Assembly: GCA_016218465.1 (NCBI GenBank)
Contig: JACREA010000084.1
Coordinates: 1 to 36,414 of the forward strand
Length of the DNA: 36,414 nt
From: Nitrosomonadales bacterium
GTDB lineage: Bacteria; Pseudomonadota; Gammaproteobacteria; Burkholderiales; Gallionellaceae
Reading direction: 5' to 3'
A program made the translations under genes and the position numbers. The stretch's first letter is position 1, and each line of letters opens with the position of its first letter. Under the pieces are notes generated by a model. It saw only the letters and a list, made by a program, of their open reading frames with translations, ran no database searches and was not told the DNA's origin. Shown here piece after piece: positions 6,547 to 15,602 of this stretch.

Positions 6547-7992
6547 ATGAGTTTTCAGCAAGGTTTAAGCGGTCTAAATTCATCAGCTAAACAACTGGAC
6601 GTGATAGGCAATAATGTGGCGAATGCCGGCACGGTCGGTTTCAAGGAATCTCAGGCACAATTTGCCGACATGTATGCCGCCTCTCTTTCTGGTAGTGGCG
6701 CAGTTCAGGTAGGTACAGGTAGCAAGGTATCGGCGGTTGCTCAACAATTCACTCAGGGGAATATCACCAATACCAGCAACCCAATGGATACGGCGATCAG
6801 CGGACAAGGTTTTTTCCGCATGATCGATCAGAACGGCGCCATTTTGTATAGCCGCAACGGGCAGTTCCAAATGGATAAAAATGGCTTTATCGTTAACAAC
6901 CAGGGGCACAAAGTGTCCGGTTATCTGCCCAATGCGGCGGGAACGATCATTCCCGGGCAACCATTGCCGTTACAGATCAATTACGCTGATTTGGCCCCAC
7001 AGCAGACGGCCAATATTGTAGTTGGCGCAAATCTTGATTCGCGCGCTGGAACGCCGGCAAACCCGGTTTTCAGCCCGACTGATCCGACTTCTTACAATAG
7101 TTCGACTTCGATGACAGTGTATGACAGCCTGGGCGCCAGCCATATCGGATCGCTGTATTTCCAGAGGGTGCCTGTCGCTACTGTTGGTAATGGTTCATTT
7201 GCCGCTGCATCGACCACCATGACGGTAGGTTCAACGTCCGACCTGGCTGTGGGTAACACGGTTACGTTGGCCGGAGTGACTTATACGATCACTGCCGTTG
7301 TCAACGGTACCACACTGACCGTCTCACCAGCTTCTGCTGGAGCTGTTGCTGCTGCTCCAGCCACTACCAACGCAGGATCTGCCAACTGGAATACTTACCT
7401 GACGGTGGATGGGGTGCCGGTGCCAGCCGCTGCAACTCCGCTTACTCAGCTTACCTTTAATACCTTGGGGCAACTGGTTTCTACCACACCTGCGTCCGTT
7501 CCGGCCGGAACGATGTCATCAGCAGCCTTCACCCCGACCGGAGCTGCCGCCCAGACGCTTTCTTTTAATTTTGCCAGCACTTCCCAATACGGAGGCAATT
7601 TTGGTGTGAATAGCCTGACTCAGGATGGCTATTCCTCCGGTCGCCTGAGCAAGTTCACTAGCAGCGCCGACGGAACGATACTGGGGAATTATTCCAACGG
7701 TCAGTCGCGTGCTTTGGGGCAGGTGCTGCTGGCGAATTTTACCAACCCGCAGGGTTTGCAGCCGCTGGGCAACAATGAGTGGGTGGAAAGCGCAGCATCC
7801 GGCGGCCCGCTGGTTGGCACGCCTGGGTCGAGTTCTTTGGGAGTGTTGCAATCTTCGGCTGTAGAAGACTCGAATGTGGACCTGACCGCCGAGCTGGTGA
7901 ACATGATTACCGCGCAGCGCGTTTATCAGGCCAACGCGCAGACTATCAAGGCACAGGATCAGGTGCTGCAAACATTGGTGAACTTGCGTTAA
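6547..7992 (+). CDS. flgE: Flagellar hook protein FlgE
   Basis: The 481-residue hook subunit. The N-terminus MSFQQGLSGLNSSAKQLDVI with GNNVANAGTVGFK and the C-terminus SNVDLTAELVNMITAQRVYQ are the conserved D0/D1 parts. The protein is longer than FlgE of Salmonella (about 400) because of an extra threonine/valine-rich section of about 65-70 residues in the outer domain (about residues 206-278). The start at 6547 has GGGAGAAG upstream; an in-frame extension to 6454 has no similarity to the family. Confidence 0.97.
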   Translation: MSFQQGLSGLNSSAKQLDVIGNNVANAGTVGFKESQAQFADMYAASLSGSGAVQVGTGSKVSAVAQQFTQGNITNTSNPMDTAISGQGFFRMIDQNGAILYSRNGQFQMDKNGFIVNNQGHKVSGYLPNAAGTIIPGQPLPLQINYADLAPQQTANIVVGANLDSRAGTPANPVFSPTDPTSYNSSTSMTVYDSLGASHIGSLYFQRVPVATVGNGSFAAASTTMTVGSTSDLAVGNTVTLAGVTYTITAVVNGTTLTVSPASAGAVAAAPATTNAGSANWNTYLTVDGVPVPAAATPLTQLTFNTLGQLVSTTPASVPAGTMSSAAFTPTGAAAQTLSFNFASTSQYGGNFGVNSLTQDGYSSGRLSKFTSSADGTILGNYSNGQSRALGQVLLANFTNPQGLQPLGNNEWVESAASGGPLVGTPGSSSLGVLQSSAVEDSNVDLTAELVNMITAQRVYQANAQTIKAQDQVLQTLVNLR

Positions 7993-8034
7993 CCGAAGCG
8001 GCAAGGTTGATGCCTGAAATGCCAGGAGGGTGAT

Positions 8035-8775
8035 ATGGATAGATTGATTTACACCGCGATGACCGGAGCTTCGCACGTACTGCAGCAACAGGCAGCGGTG
8101 GCGGAAAATCTGGCGAATGCCAGCACACCCGGATTCCGCGCTGCATTGAACACCTTTCGCGCCGTTCCGCTGGTGGGTGAAGGTTTGCCGACCCGCACGT
8201 TCGTGGTGGATTCTACTGCCGGTGCGGATTTTACGCCGGGCATTATTCAGCAAACTGGCCGCAGCCTCGATGTGGCAATAAATGGTGCGGGCTGGATTGC
8301 GGTGCAGGGTGCCGATGGCAAGGAAGCGTACACGCGCAACGGCAGTTTTCAGATCACGCCGAACGGTGTGCTGCAAACCCGCACCGGTTTGAATGTGATG
8401 GGCGATGCCGGTCCGATTACCATTCCACCCGATACCGAGGTGACGTTTGCCAATGATGGCACGATTTCAACCGTTCCAAGCGGAGGCCAGGCCACTTCGG
8501 TAATTGTGGCGGGCAGGTTGAAGCTGGTCAATCCGCCTCACGAACAACTGGAGCGCGGCGGCGATGGCTTGTTCCGCTTGAAGGATGGTGCGACCGCCAA
8601 TGCCGATGCAAATGTTAGCGTAGTAGCCGGTAGCCAGGAAGGTAGTAATGTCAACACCGTGGAAGCGATGGTTAACATGATTTCGCTGGCACGCAAGTTC
8701 GACATGCAGATGAAAATGTTGCAAAACGCGGATAGCAACGCACGGCAGGCCAGTTCAATAATGAACATTTCTTGA
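8035..8775 (+). CDS. flgF: Flagellar proximal rod protein FlgF
   Basis: A 246-residue rod subunit. It begins MDRLIYTAMTGASHVLQQQA with NLANASTPGFRA following, and has the middle motif GRSLDVAINGAGWIAVQ shared by FlgF, FlgG and FlgE. The C-terminus is SNVNTVEAMVNMISLARKFD. It starts 42 bases after flgE with AGGAGG upstream and ends just before H element 4. The MDRLIYTAMTGA start separates it from FlgG. Confidence 0.96.
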   Translation: MDRLIYTAMTGASHVLQQQAAVAENLANASTPGFRAALNTFRAVPLVGEGLPTRTFVVDSTAGADFTPGIIQQTGRSLDVAINGAGWIAVQGADGKEAYTRNGSFQITPNGVLQTRTGLNVMGDAGPITIPPDTEVTFANDGTISTVPSGGQATSVIVAGRLKLVNPPHEQLERGGDGLFRLKDGATANADANVSVVAGSQEGSNVNTVEAMVNMISLARKFDMQMKMLQNADSNARQASSIMNIS

Positions 8776-8779
8776 GGCG

Positions 8780-8855
8780 GTCGCTAGTCGTTAGTTAAAC
8801 AAAAAAACCGCACAGCGGACAATACTAACTAACGACTAGCGACTAACGACTAAAC
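8780..8855. repeat. H element 4 (TAGTCGT-type arms) between flgF and flgG
   Basis: A perfect 17-bp inverted repeat, GTCGCTAGTCGTTAGTT (8780-8796) with its complement at 8827-8843, then a further GACTAA unit. The arms are made of 7-bp units of the type TTAGTCG. The loop holds CCGC-ACA-GCGG and an A-run. It lies inside the flg operon, so it would be transcribed as a strong hairpin and could tune flgG expression or processing. Confidence 0.82.
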
Positions 8856-8871
8856 TGAAAGGAAAGAAATC

Positions 8872-9654
8872 ATGATACGTTCTTTATGGATTGCCAAAAC
8901 CGGCCTGGACGCGCAGCAAACACAGATGGATGTCATCGCCAATAATCTGGCCAACGTCAGCACCAATGGCTTCAAACGGTCGCGCGCCGTGTTTGAGGAT
9001 TTGTTGTATCAGACCATCCGCCAGCCCGGTGCGCAGTCTTCGCAACAGACGCAACTTCCATCAGGTTTGCAGATTGGCACCGGGGTGCGTCCGGTAGCTG
9101 CCGAACGTATTCATACCCAGGGCAATCTGCAGCAAACCGGCAACCAGCTGGATGTGGCAATTCAGGGGGCAGGCTTTTTCCAGATTCTGATGCCGGATGG
9201 AACGACTGCCTATACCAGGGACGGCTCTTTCCAGAGTGACTCCCAGGGGCAGCTGGTCACTTCCAACGGCTTTGCCATACAACCCGCCCTCACCATTCCG
9301 GCTAACGCCACCAGCGTGACAATTGGACGTGATGGTGTTGTTTCGGTCACACAGCCAGGTGTGGCAGCGCCGGTGCAAGTCGGAAGTTTGCAAGTTGCGA
9401 CGTTCATTAATCCGGCCGGTTTGCAAAGCACAGGCGGAAATCTCTATCAGGAAACCGCATCATCCGGTACGCCCAGCACCAATGTCCCGGGAACGAATGG
9501 CAGCGGCATGTTGAATCAGGGCTATCTGGAAACTTCCAACGTGAATGTTGTGGAAGAAATGGTGAACATGATCCAGACGCAACGTGCTTATGAGATCAAT
9601 TCAAAAGCGATCACGTCATCGGATCAGATGTTGCAAAAATTGTCGCAAATATAG
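8872..9654 (+). CDS. flgG: Flagellar distal rod protein FlgG
   Basis: A 260-residue distal rod subunit, the exact usual length. It begins MIRSLWIAKTGLDAQQTQMD followed by VIANNLANVSTNGFKRSRAVF, the classic FlgG start. The C-terminus is SNVNVVEEMVNMIQTQRAYE. GAAAGGAAAG precedes ATG 8872, so it has its own good ribosome site downstream of the hairpin at 8780-8855. flgH follows after 10 bases. Confidence 0.98.
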   Translation: MIRSLWIAKTGLDAQQTQMDVIANNLANVSTNGFKRSRAVFEDLLYQTIRQPGAQSSQQTQLPSGLQIGTGVRPVAAERIHTQGNLQQTGNQLDVAIQGAGFFQILMPDGTTAYTRDGSFQSDSQGQLVTSNGFAIQPALTIPANATSVTIGRDGVVSVTQPGVAAPVQVGSLQVATFINPAGLQSTGGNLYQETASSGTPSTNVPGTNGSGMLNQGYLETSNVNVVEEMVNMIQTQRAYEINSKAITSSDQMLQKLSQI

Positions 9655-9664
9655 AGAGACGGCT

Positions 9665-10342
9665 ATGAGTAGAGTGATTGCGTCGGTAATTTCAGTGGCA
9701 CTGACTGCGGCGCTTGCCGCCTGTACGCCATCCACCAACATCAAACAACCGTTGACCGCGCGTCCCGAGCCGAAGCCGATGATAGTGCCAACGGGTAACG
9801 GTGCGATTTTTCAGGCGGGTGTGAACGAGCGCCCCATGTTCGAAGACAGACGTGCGCGTAATGTCGGCGACGTGCTTATCATCAACATCGTGGAGACCAC
9901 TTCGGCAGCGGGGAAGTCTGGCAGCAATGCCGACAATAGTGGCAGCATTGCCATGGGTACGCCTAAAATCACCGCTGGTGCGCTCGGGCAAACTATCCAG
10001 ACGCCGTTTGGCGTGACCGGCAGCAGCGCGGTCAAATCCGCCAGCAAGAGCGACAGCTCCGGCAGCAACACGTTTTCCGGCTCCATTACCGTGACGGTGA
10101 CCGAGGTGTTGGCGAACGGCAACCTGCGGGTTGCCGGCGAGAAACAGGTTGCGATCAAACATTCAGAGGAGTATGTGCGTTTCTCCGGCGTGGTGAATCC
10201 CGCCACCATCAGTGGCAGCAACACTGTCCAATCAACGCAAGTGGCGGATGTGCATGTCGAATACAAGGGCGCGCAAAACATCGATACGGCTGCGGTGACC
10301 ACTATGTTCAACCGCTTCTTCTTTTCCATATTGCCGTTCTGA
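9665..10342 (+). CDS. flgH: Flagellar L-ring protein FlgH
   Basis: A 225-residue outer-membrane lipoprotein that forms the L ring. The N-terminal signal ends in the lipobox LAAC with the modified cysteine at C20. The body has PMFEDRRARNVGDVLIINIV and the conserved SGSITVTVTEVLANGNLRVA. The C-terminus is TMFNRFFFSILPF. The start at 9665 was chosen because it gives a proper lipoprotein signal; the longer frame overlaps flgG. flgI follows 9 bases later. Confidence 0.97.
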   Translation: MSRVIASVISVALTAALAACTPSTNIKQPLTARPEPKPMIVPTGNGAIFQAGVNERPMFEDRRARNVGDVLIINIVETTSAAGKSGSNADNSGSIAMGTPKITAGALGQTIQTPFGVTGSSAVKSASKSDSSGSNTFSGSITVTVTEVLANGNLRVAGEKQVAIKHSEEYVRFSGVVNPATISGSNTVQSTQVADVHVEYKGAQNIDTAAVTTMFNRFFFSILPF

Positions 10343-10351
10343 GGAGGTCAT

Positions 10352-11452
10352 ATGAAAACCTTGTCCAAATCATTCTTGATCGCATCGTTGATGTGCGTTC
10401 CGTTTGCCGCCTCCGCTGACCGCATAAAAGATATGGCCAGCATACAGGGCGTGCGCGATAACCAGTTGATGGGTTATGGCATCGTGGTCGGACTCGATGG
10501 CAGCGGCGACCAGACCACGCAAACGCCATTCACGGTGCAGAGCATAGTCAGCATGTTGTCGCAAATGGGCGTGAGCCTGCCGCCGGGCACCAGTTTGCAA
10601 CTCAAGAATGTCGCGGCGGTGATGGTGACTGCCACGCTGCGCCCATTTTCCAAGCCGGGACAGACCCTAGACGTGACGGCTTCTTCGATAGGCAATGCCA
10701 AAAGTTTACGCGGCGGGACGTTGTTGATGACTCCGTTGAAAGGCGCGGATGGCCAGGTATATGCCATGGCGCAGGGCAATGTGCTGGTCGGCGGGGTGGG
10801 TGCAGCTTCGGGAGGTGCCTCGGTGCAAGTAAACCATCTGAGCGTCGGGCGCGTGCCGGCCGGCGCGACTGTGGAACGTGCCGTCCCGACGGTATTGGGG
10901 CAAGGCGATTTTATCCATCTGGAATTGAATGCCACGGATTTCACCACCGCTACGCGGATCGTCGAGACTATCAACGGGCAAGTCGCCACAGACCTCGCCT
11001 CGGCCCTTGATGGACGGGTGATACAGGTGCGCGCACCGGCAGGAAATGAGCGTGTTGCATTCATATCCAAAATTGAGAATCTGGAGGTCAATCCGGCGCA
11101 GGGCATTGCCAAGGTGATCATCAATGCGCGCACCGGATCGGTGGTGATGAATCAGGCGGTGATTCTGGATACTTGCGCCGTGGCGCATGGCAATCTGAGC
11201 GTGGTGATCAGCACCGGCAGCGCGGTGAGCCAGCCCGGCGCATTTTCCCAGGGACAGACCGTGCAAACCGACAAGACCACCATAGACGTCAAGGCGGAGA
11301 GGGGCGGTTTGGTGCAACTCTGGAAAGGGGCATCGCTGAGCGCAGTGATCAAGGCGTTGAATTCAATCGGTGCGACCCCGCAGGATTTACTGGCGATTTT
11401 GCAGGCAATGAAGTCGGCCGGGGCGTTGCGTGCGGAACTGGAAATAATCTGA
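10352..11452 (+). CDS. flgI: Flagellar P-ring protein FlgI
   Basis: A 366-residue periplasmic ring protein around the rod, assembled with help from FlgA. A signal peptide is visible with a cleavage site after FAASA at about residue 22. The family block DRIKDMASIQGVRDNQLMGY, then GIVVGLDGSGDQT, follows at once. GAGGAGGT precedes ATG 10352. The stop codon TGA overlaps the flgJ start (TGATG), which suggests translational coupling. Confidence 0.98.
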   Translation: MKTLSKSFLIASLMCVPFAASADRIKDMASIQGVRDNQLMGYGIVVGLDGSGDQTTQTPFTVQSIVSMLSQMGVSLPPGTSLQLKNVAAVMVTATLRPFSKPGQTLDVTASSIGNAKSLRGGTLLMTPLKGADGQVYAMAQGNVLVGGVGAASGGASVQVNHLSVGRVPAGATVERAVPTVLGQGDFIHLELNATDFTTATRIVETINGQVATDLASALDGRVIQVRAPAGNERVAFISKIENLEVNPAQGIAKVIINARTGSVVMNQAVILDTCAVAHGNLSVVISTGSAVSQPGAFSQGQTVQTDKTTIDVKAERGGLVQLWKGASLSAVIKALNSIGATPQDLLAILQAMKSAGALRAELEII

Positions 11453-12306
11453 TGGTTAACCGGCTGGATGCATCAGCAACACTGGTTCTCGATACACAGA
11501 GCCTGGAGCAGTTGCGCGCGCAGGCCAGGCATTCGCCGGATCAGGCGCTCAAAGCGGCTGCGCAACAATTTGAATCAATATTCCTCAATATGATGCTGAA
11601 AAGCATGCGTGATGCCACACCGCAGGATGGCATGTTCGATAGCGAGCAAACCAGGATGTTCACCGGCATGCTGGATCAACAACTGGCGCAAAGCATGTCC
11701 AGCCGGGGTGTGGGTTTGGCTGATGTCATGGTCAAGCAGCTTGGCCGCAGCACGGGTGGGCAAACGGGTAGTGAGGAGCGGCCTTCTCAGTCTTCAGCCC
11801 TCAGCCCTCTGCCCTCTGCGGCTTCGCCGACCGCGCACAACGATAACGTCCAGCATGATTTTATAAACCGTATGCTGCCATATGCCACGCAAGCCAGCCG
11901 GGCAAGCGGTGTGCCGCCGCAACTGATGTTGGGGCAGGCTGCGCTGGAGAGCGGTTGGGGCAGGCGTGAAATCCATATGGCTGACGGCAGTAACAGCTAC
12001 AACCTGTTCGGCATCAAGGCCGGCGCCGGATGGAACGGCAAAGTGGCAGAGGTGATGACTACTGAATATGAGAACGGCGTGGCACATAAGCAGGTCGAGA
12101 AATTCCGTGCTTACTCCTCTTACACCGAGGCATTTCAGGATTATGCCAATATGATCAGCAATAATGCGCGCTATGCAGATGTGTTGCAGCAGGGCGGCGA
12201 CGCAACCGGAATGGCGCAGGCCATACAGAAGGCGGGGTACGCAACCGATCCGGAATATGCCGGGAAGCTGGCGCAAGTCATTGGCCAAATGAACTTGGCA
12301 GGCTAA
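11452..12306 (+). CDS. flgJ: Flagellar rod-assembly protein/muramidase FlgJ
   Basis: A 284-residue bifunctional protein. Residues about 30-95 are the rod-cap domain (AAAQQFESIFLNMMLKSMRD). Residues about 137-284 are a glucosaminidase-type peptidoglycan hydrolase with the catalytic glutamate E166 in AALESGWGRREIH, followed by NLFGIKAG. It opens a hole in the wall for the rod. The linker at about residues 110-126 is encoded by a heptamer tract related to the H elements (11785-11820). ATG 11452 overlaps the flgI stop. Confidence 0.96.
   Translation: MVNRLDASATLVLDTQSLEQLRAQARHSPDQALKAAAQQFESIFLNMMLKSMRDATPQDGMFDSEQTRMFTGMLDQQLAQSMSSRGVGLADVMVKQLGRSTGGQTGSEERPSQSSALSPLPSAASPTAHNDNVQHDFINRMLPYATQASRASGVPPQLMLGQAALESGWGRREIHMADGSNSYNLFGIKAGAGWNGKVAEVMTTEYENGVAHKQVEKFRAYSSYTEAFQDYANMISNNARYADVLQQGGDATGMAQAIQKAGYATDPEYAGKLAQVIGQMNLAG
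11785..11830. repeat. H element half-copy within the flgJ linker
   Basis: Tandem 7-bp units CTCAGCC, CTCAGCC, CTCTGCC, CTCTG occur within flgJ, directly followed by GCGGC-TTC-GCCG, a small hairpin like those in the other H cores. The unit matches the right arm of H element 3 (2676-2707). The reading frame is kept, giving a serine/proline/alanine-rich linker. Confidence 0.7.
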
Positions 12307-12327
12307 CAACCATAAATCCAGCCGTCC

Positions 12328-12354
12328 TAAAGAATTTTTTAGATGTGCCGATAA
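12328..12354 (+). promoter_or_regulatory. Sigma-28 (FliA) promoter of flgK
   Basis: -35 TAAAGAAT (12328-12335), 11-base spacer, -10 GCCGATAA (12347-12354). The -10 matches the sigma-28 consensus exactly. It lies in the 87-base gap after flgJ and would give a leader of about 35 bases before the flgK GTG at 12394. Confidence 0.88.
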
Positions 12355-12393
12355 CACAACTGAGATAGTGTGTTGGCTAATGAAGGGAATATT

Positions 12394-14319
12394 GTGGCAG
12401 ACTTGTTTACTTCAGCATTAAGTGGCATGAATGCGGCTCAGCTGGGGGTGGCAACCACCGAGCACAATATCGCCAATGCGAGCACCCCCGGATATACGCG
12501 ACAGCAGATTCTGGTCGGCTCGCGTGCCGGGCAGCAGACTGGCGCCGGATTCATCGGGCAAGGGGTTGATGTATCTGGTGTGAAACGGATATACGATGAG
12601 TTTCTGACCACCCAGGTTTTGCAGGAGCAAAACCAGGCCAGTTATCTAAGCACCTACCACACCGCACTCAAACAAATTGACAATTTAGTCGCAGACCCGG
12701 CTGCCGGCGCATCGCCGGCGATGCAGGGGTTTTTTGATGCGCTGAATGGGGTCGCCAATAATCCTGAATCCATTCCCGCGCGTCAAACCTTGCTCGGTAA
12801 TGCGCAGTTCGCCGTGAACAGATTTCAAGCCATCGATCAACGATTGACGGACATAGCCAACGGAATTACTAACCAGATCGCCAATAGCGTCAATACTGTC
12901 AATAGTTATGCCAAGCAGATTGCCACCCTGAATGGCAGCATCAAGCGGGCTATTGCCAATGGTCAGGGGCAGCAGCCCAATGATCTGCTTGATCAGCGTG
13001 ATCAACTGATCAGCAAATTGAACCAGGAAATCAAGACGACCATGCAGCAGAATTCGGATGGGACGGCGGGTGTGTTTATCGGCAGCGGCCAGGCGCTGGT
13101 TATTGATGAGCAGGCGATGCAGTTGCTGACCGTCCAATCAACAAACGATCCAAGCAAAGTGGATGTTGCATATCTGAACAATGGCAAAACCATTTATTTA
13201 CAGCAAAGCGATCTACAGGGCGGCAACATAGGCGCGTATCTTGCCTTCCGGGATCAGAGTCTGGAACCGGCCCGCAATGCGCTTGGACGTGTGGCGCTGG
13301 GGATGGCTGCAAGCGTCAATCAGCAGAACCAGTTGGGGCAGGATTTGAATGGCGTGCTGGGGGGCAACCTCCTCGTTGCCGCTGCGCCGCGCGTCGACAG
13401 GAATACGAACAATAATCCGGCATCGGGAGTTCCATCCGTTACTATCACAAATGTGGCGGGTTTGACGGCCAGTGATTACCGGCTGACGTTCAACGGTGCT
13501 GGTTACACACTGCTGCGCCTGTCGGACAATACGACGACAAGTTACACGAGCTTGCCGCAGACTGTGGATGGCATGACCATAAACGCACCGGTTCCCGTTG
13601 CGGCAGGCGATAGCTTTCTGATACGCCCCACGGCAAATGGTGCGCGTGACATCGCGCTGGCTACCAATGATCCTGCCAAGGTTGCAGCGGCTGCGCCGAT
13701 GCGCGGGACTGCTTCATTGACCAATACCGGAAACGCCAAGATCAGCAGCGGCACGGTTAACGCGCCCCCGCCGCCCAATGCCAACCTCAAGAATAATGTA
13801 ACAGTCACCTTCATTGATGCGACCCATTTCACCGTAACTGACAACAGCACGCTTCCTGTTCCGGCAGTGCTGGTGGCAGCACCTGGAACATTGTATGACC
13901 CGAATGCGGGAGCGACGCTGTCTTTTAACGGCTGGACAACACAAATCACCGGAACACCGGTTGCGGGCGATGTTTTTAACGTTACCTCCAACACCAACGC
14001 TACCGGCGACAACCGCAATGCCTTGTTGCTGGCCAGCTTGCAAACTCAAAACCTGATGGTGAACGGTACGGCCAGTTTGCAGGGGGTGTATGGACAATTA
14101 GTCGGTGAAGTTGGCGCCAAAACTCAAGAGTTGAGCATGACCAGCCTGGCGCAGGAAAACATGGTGGCGCAAACAGTTGCGGCACAACAAGCAGTCTCAG
14201 GTGTGAACCTGGACGAGGAAGCGGCCAACCTGATGCGCTATCAAAAAGCGTATCAAGCTGCGGCAAAGGCGATGCAAATTGCTCAAACCATGTTTGATGC
14301 CATATTGGCCATTAAATAG
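12394..14319 (+). CDS. flgK: Flagellar hook-filament junction protein FlgK (HAP1)
   Basis: A 641-residue junction protein between hook and filament. The N-terminus ADLFTSALSGMNAAQLGVAT with EHNIANASTPGYTRQQI is typical, as is the C-terminus GVNLDEEAANLMRYQKAYQA. It is longer than Salmonella FlgK (about 550) owing to an expanded outer domain near residues 330-540, rich in T, N and V. The start is GTG 12394 with GAAGGGA upstream; a TTG at 12370 is also possible. Its own sigma-28 promoter fits its late role, and flgL follows. Confidence 0.96.
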   Translation: MADLFTSALSGMNAAQLGVATTEHNIANASTPGYTRQQILVGSRAGQQTGAGFIGQGVDVSGVKRIYDEFLTTQVLQEQNQASYLSTYHTALKQIDNLVADPAAGASPAMQGFFDALNGVANNPESIPARQTLLGNAQFAVNRFQAIDQRLTDIANGITNQIANSVNTVNSYAKQIATLNGSIKRAIANGQGQQPNDLLDQRDQLISKLNQEIKTTMQQNSDGTAGVFIGSGQALVIDEQAMQLLTVQSTNDPSKVDVAYLNNGKTIYLQQSDLQGGNIGAYLAFRDQSLEPARNALGRVALGMAASVNQQNQLGQDLNGVLGGNLLVAAAPRVDRNTNNNPASGVPSVTITNVAGLTASDYRLTFNGAGYTLLRLSDNTTTSYTSLPQTVDGMTINAPVPVAAGDSFLIRPTANGARDIALATNDPAKVAAAAPMRGTASLTNTGNAKISSGTVNAPPPPNANLKNNVTVTFIDATHFTVTDNSTLPVPAVLVAAPGTLYDPNAGATLSFNGWTTQITGTPVAGDVFNVTSNTNATGDNRNALLLASLQTQNLMVNGTASLQGVYGQLVGEVGAKTQELSMTSLAQENMVAQTVAAQQAVSGVNLDEEAANLMRYQKAYQAAAKAMQIAQTMFDAILAIK

Positions 14320-14334
14320 GAAAGAAAGTACATC

Positions 14335-15537
14335 ATGCGTATCAGCACCAATACGATTTTTGACAGCAATATTGCCGCGCTGAATCAGCAGCAGGCTCGT
14401 TTGTTACAGACCCAGCAACAGATTGCAAGCGGACGCCGGATTTTGACCGCATCGGATGACCCGGTGGCGGCAGCCCGTGCATTGGAAATTAACCAGTCAG
14501 ATGCGATAAATTCGCAATATGCCGCCAACCGCACTGCGGCGCGCCACACACTATCTCTGGCTGAGAGTAGCTTGCAAAGCGTCACTTCTTTATTGCAGGA
14601 TGTGCAGACAGCGACAATAAATGCGGATAATGGCACGCTCAATAGCGGCGACCGCAAGACCATTGCAACCGAGTTGAGCGGCAGGCTGCAGGAATTGATC
14701 GGTTTGGCAAACAGCACGGATGGAGCGGGGAATTATTTGTTTGCCGGGTTTCAGTCCAGGACACAGCCTTTTGTGGATACTGCTGCCGGGGTTGGCTATT
14801 TTGGTGATGACGGGCAGCATAATGTGCAAGTCAGCGCAACGCGGCAAATGGCTGCCAGCGATTCTGGCGCGGACGTGTTCATGCGTGTGAAAAACGGCAA
14901 TGGCACGTTCGTCACCCAGGCTGCGACGACCAATACCGGCACGGGCGTGATCAGTCTCGGATCAGTTACGAATCCCGCCGCGCTGGTGGCGGGAAATTCG
15001 TATACTATTTCCTTCAGTGTTGCGGCTGGCGTTACAAGCTATACGGTGACGGGGGCACCTACTGCACTGGCGCCTGCTATGGCTAACATTCCCTATGTTA
15101 GCGGGCAAGCGATCAGCTTTGATGGTATGCAGTTGGACATTCAAGGCGCACCTGCTAACGGCGATACCTTTACCGTCGCACCCAGCACTAACGAAAGCAT
15201 CTTCAAGACCATCTCAGATTTAATTGCCGCGCTGAATGTCCCGGTGGTTGGCGCAAGCTTGACGGCCAGCTTGAATCGCGGGCTTAATAACCTGGATAAC
15301 GCGTTGAATAATGTCCTGACCGTCCGATCTTCTCTGGGCTTGCGCCTTAATGAGATCGATGCACTGCAGACTACGGGCGACGATTTGGGCTTGCAGTTCA
15401 AGCAGACCCTGTCGCAGTTGCAGGACACCGATTACAACAAGGCAATAAGCGATCTGACTCAGCAGCAAATGGGCTTGCAGGCCGCACAGAAATCTTTCGT
15501 CAAAGTCGCTGATCTTTCCCTGTTCAGCTATCTTTGA
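14335..15537 (+). CDS. flgL: Flagellar hook-filament junction protein FlgL (HAP3)
   Basis: A 400-residue junction protein of the flagellin family, placed between FlgK and the filament. The N-terminus MRISTNTIFDSNIAALNQQQ with QQIASGRRILTASDDPVAAA is the flagellin-like D0/D1 part, and the C-terminus has LQFKQTLSQLQDTDYNKAIS. An outer insertion of about 90 residues is rich in T, V and A. It lies 15 bases after flgK, is likely co-transcribed from the flgK promoter, and is convergent with fliR. Confidence 0.96.
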   Translation: MRISTNTIFDSNIAALNQQQARLLQTQQQIASGRRILTASDDPVAAARALEINQSDAINSQYAANRTAARHTLSLAESSLQSVTSLLQDVQTATINADNGTLNSGDRKTIATELSGRLQELIGLANSTDGAGNYLFAGFQSRTQPFVDTAAGVGYFGDDGQHNVQVSATRQMAASDSGADVFMRVKNGNGTFVTQAATTNTGTGVISLGSVTNPAALVAGNSYTISFSVAAGVTSYTVTGAPTALAPAMANIPYVSGQAISFDGMQLDIQGAPANGDTFTVAPSTNESIFKTISDLIAALNVPVVGASLTASLNRGLNNLDNALNNVLTVRSSLGLRLNEIDALQTTGDDLGLQFKQTLSQLQDTDYNKAISDLTQQQMGLQAAQKSFVKVADLSLFSYL

Positions 15538-15602
15538 TTTTCAGAAAATGGGCGAAGATCCCGGTTTCTTTGCCTTGCCTGCAACCGCACTTTGTTGGGA
15601 AA

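Noticed and set aside
7519..8376. Long open frame on the - strand opposite flgE/flgF
   Set aside because: It lies fully antisense to two well-supported genes, has no recognisable domain and a composition typical of a shadow frame.
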